Program-made: the position numbers and the translations under genes
The notes under the pieces: generated by a model
What the model was told of the DNA's origin: nothing
The model's database searches: none
What the model saw: only the letters and a program-made list of their open reading frames with translations
Shown: positions 4,626-5,405 of the stretch, piece by piece
Layout: the number at the start of each line of letters is the position of its first letter
How positions within the stretch are numbered: position 1 is the first letter of the stretch
Assembly: GCA_947445045.1 (NCBI GenBank)
Contig: CANFCA010000097.1
Coordinates: 1 to 5,405 of the forward strand
Direction of reading: 5' to 3'
DNA from: Gallionellaceae bacterium
GTDB taxonomy: Bacteria; Pseudomonadota; Gammaproteobacteria; Burkholderiales; Gallionellaceae
DNA length: 5,405 nucleotides

Positions 4626-4631
4626 ATTTTA
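4626..4631 (-). promoter_or_regulatory. Weak candidate -10 box for dnaB
   Basis: TAAAAT on the minus strand lies between the rplI terminator and dnaB, where a dnaB promoter is expected. It would give a leader of about 30 bases. No convincing -35 hexamer is seen at the normal distance, so the call is tentative. Confidence 0.3.
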
Positions 4632-4658
4632 CCTGCTGAACACAGAAATGATGGAAAC

Positions 4659-4686
4659 AAAAAAGGACTGTTGCCAGTCCTTTTTT
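4659..4686. terminator. Bidirectional rho-independent terminator after rplI
   Basis: The stem GGACTG/CAGTCC with loop TTGC is flanked by six A before and six T after, so it works as an intrinsic terminator in either direction. On the minus strand it lies 27 bases past the rplI stop and closes the ribosomal-protein operon before dnaB. Confidence 0.92.
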
Positions 4687-4713
4687 GCTGTACTTGATGA
4701 AGCAAGAATTAAA

Positions 4714-5163
4714 TCAATGCTCGCCGAGTACCGAAACAGTTACCTCAACCACCACGTCAGCATGCAATGCAATGCTGATTGGATGATCGCCGATCTGTTT
4801 GAGATGACCGGTAGGCATACGCACTTGTGCTTTTTCCACAGCGAAACCTTGTGTGGTCATTGCTGCTGCAACGTCTGCATTAGTCACTGAACCAAACAGC
4901 TTGCCATCCACACCGGCTTTTTGCACGATTTGCACGGTCAAACCAGCAAACTTCTCACCGCGTGCTTGCGCTTCAGCCAATTTGGCTTTTTCGGACGCTT
5001 CGATTTCAGCGCGACGCACCTCAAACTCAGCCATGTTGGCAGTCGTTGCGCGCTTAGCTTTACCTTGCGGGATTAAAAAATTACGTGCGAAGCCGTTTTT
5101 AACTTTAACGACTTCACCTAATTGACCTAAATTGGTCACTTTTTCCATCAAAATTATTTGCAT
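4714..5163 (-). CDS. rplI: 50S ribosomal protein L9
   Basis: L9 binds 23S rRNA near the base of the L1 stalk and helps maintain reading frame. The 149-residue length is typical. The N-terminal RNA-binding domain (about 1-50) carries the family signature ([19 protein letters not shown], then [16 protein letters not shown]). A long Ala/Glu/Lys-rich helix (about 45-75) follows, and then the C-terminal domain with [13 protein letters not shown] and the closing [15 protein letters not shown]. The ATG at 5163 has a clear AGGAG (5175-5171) 7 bases upstream, and this ribosome binding site overlaps the TAG stop of rpsR. Only 10 bases separate the two genes, which form one operon ended by the hairpin at 4659-4686. 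Confidence 0.98.
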   Translation of the reverse strand: MQIILMEKVTNLGQLGEVVKVKNGFARNFLIPQGKAKRATTANMAEFEVRRAEIEASEKAKLAEAQARGEKFAGLTVQIVQKAGVDGKLFGSVTNADVAAAMTTQGFAVEKAQVRMPTGHLKQIGDHPISIALHADVVVEVTVSVLGEH

Positions 5164-5173
5164 GATTAAACTC

Positions 5174-5405
5174 CTAGTGCAAATCAGTGTAAGGCATCAA
5201 AGCCAAGAAGCGTGCGCGTTTTACGGCGGTGCTCAACTGACGCTGACAACGTGTTTTAGTACCAGTAATACGCGCTGGAATCAATTTGCCATTTTCTGCG
5301 ATAAATTCCTTCAGGATGTTGATGTCCTTGTAATCTACCTCAGCGATTTTATCGACTGTGAAACGGCAAAATTTACGACGTTTGAACAAACTGCTGCGTG
5401 AACCG
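5174..5405 (-). CDS. rpsR: 30S ribosomal protein S18 (5' end beyond the window)
   Basis: S18 is a small-subunit protein that pairs with S6 on the 30S platform. The visible sequence contains [42 protein letters not shown] and [13 protein letters not shown], matching the whole conserved S18 body and its normal C-terminus. The frame stays open to the right edge (residues GSRSS before LFKRRKFC). The true start should therefore lie outside the window, with a short basic N-terminal tail as in related proteobacteria. The TTG at 5389 is probably just an internal Leu codon. The stop TAG overlaps the ribosome binding site of rplI, suggesting coupling. Confidence 0.97.
   Translation of the reverse strand, partial: GSRSSLFKRRKFCRFTVDKIAEVDYKDINILKEFIAENGKLIPARITGTKTRCQRQLSTAVKRARFLALMPYTDLH

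Noticed and set aside
4648..5401. Plus-strand frames over the terminator, rplI and rpsR
   Set aside because: They are shadows of ribosomal protein genes; one begins inside the terminator hairpin.

Overview
The right half of the window (about 3071-5405, all on the minus strand) is a conserved chromosomal backbone of a proteobacterium, most likely a betaproteobacterium. Ribosomal protein S18 (rpsR, 5' end beyond the window) and L9 (rplI) are followed by a terminator, the replicative helicase dnaB and a tRNA-Val(GAC) gene. The rpsR-rplI-dnaB order and the protein sequences support this lineage. A species cannot be named from the window.

The left half (1-3070) is accessory DNA accreted at the 3' end of that tRNA-Val gene. 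Integrative elements appear to have entered the same tRNA at least twice. The inner element (about 784-3116, 2.3 kb between copies of the attachment core) is intact in outline. It carries a tyrosine integrase (1790-3034) ending next to the tRNA, a RelE/HigB-2-type toxin with its XRE antitoxin (1593-970, minus), and a shortened orphan XRE antitoxin-like gene (1861-1640, minus) that overlaps the integrase 5' end on the opposite strand. Its left boundary is a copy of the tRNA-Val 3' segment (756-801). Left of that lies the relic of an older element: the last 90 codons of a second, related integrase (446-718). The relic is joined abruptly to a convergent two-gene module (DUF6883-like then DUF4926-like, minus strand, start and stop overlapping by four bases) that runs off the left edge.

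How the parts fit together: the integrase recombines at an 18-bp core in the anticodon arm region of the tRNA gene. Each arriving element replaces the tRNA's 3' part with its own version. The two copies here differ in the T-stem yet both can still pair. The toxin-antitoxin pair, with a palindrome at its likely promoter, probably stabilises the small element. The integrase 3' end is dense with secondary signals. It holds paired GTCC repeats 11 bp apart, also found on the other arm and in the older relic (candidate integrase arm sites), and its stop codon sits in the loop of a hairpin that on the other strand looks like the terminator of the tRNA-Val transcript.

The most interesting points are the tandem accretion with T-arm swapping, the candidate arm sites and terminator inside the integrase gene, the poorly characterised DUF6883/DUF4926 pair, and the integrase-antitoxin junction. 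I see no CRISPR array, no IS element and no wholly new multi-gene system.
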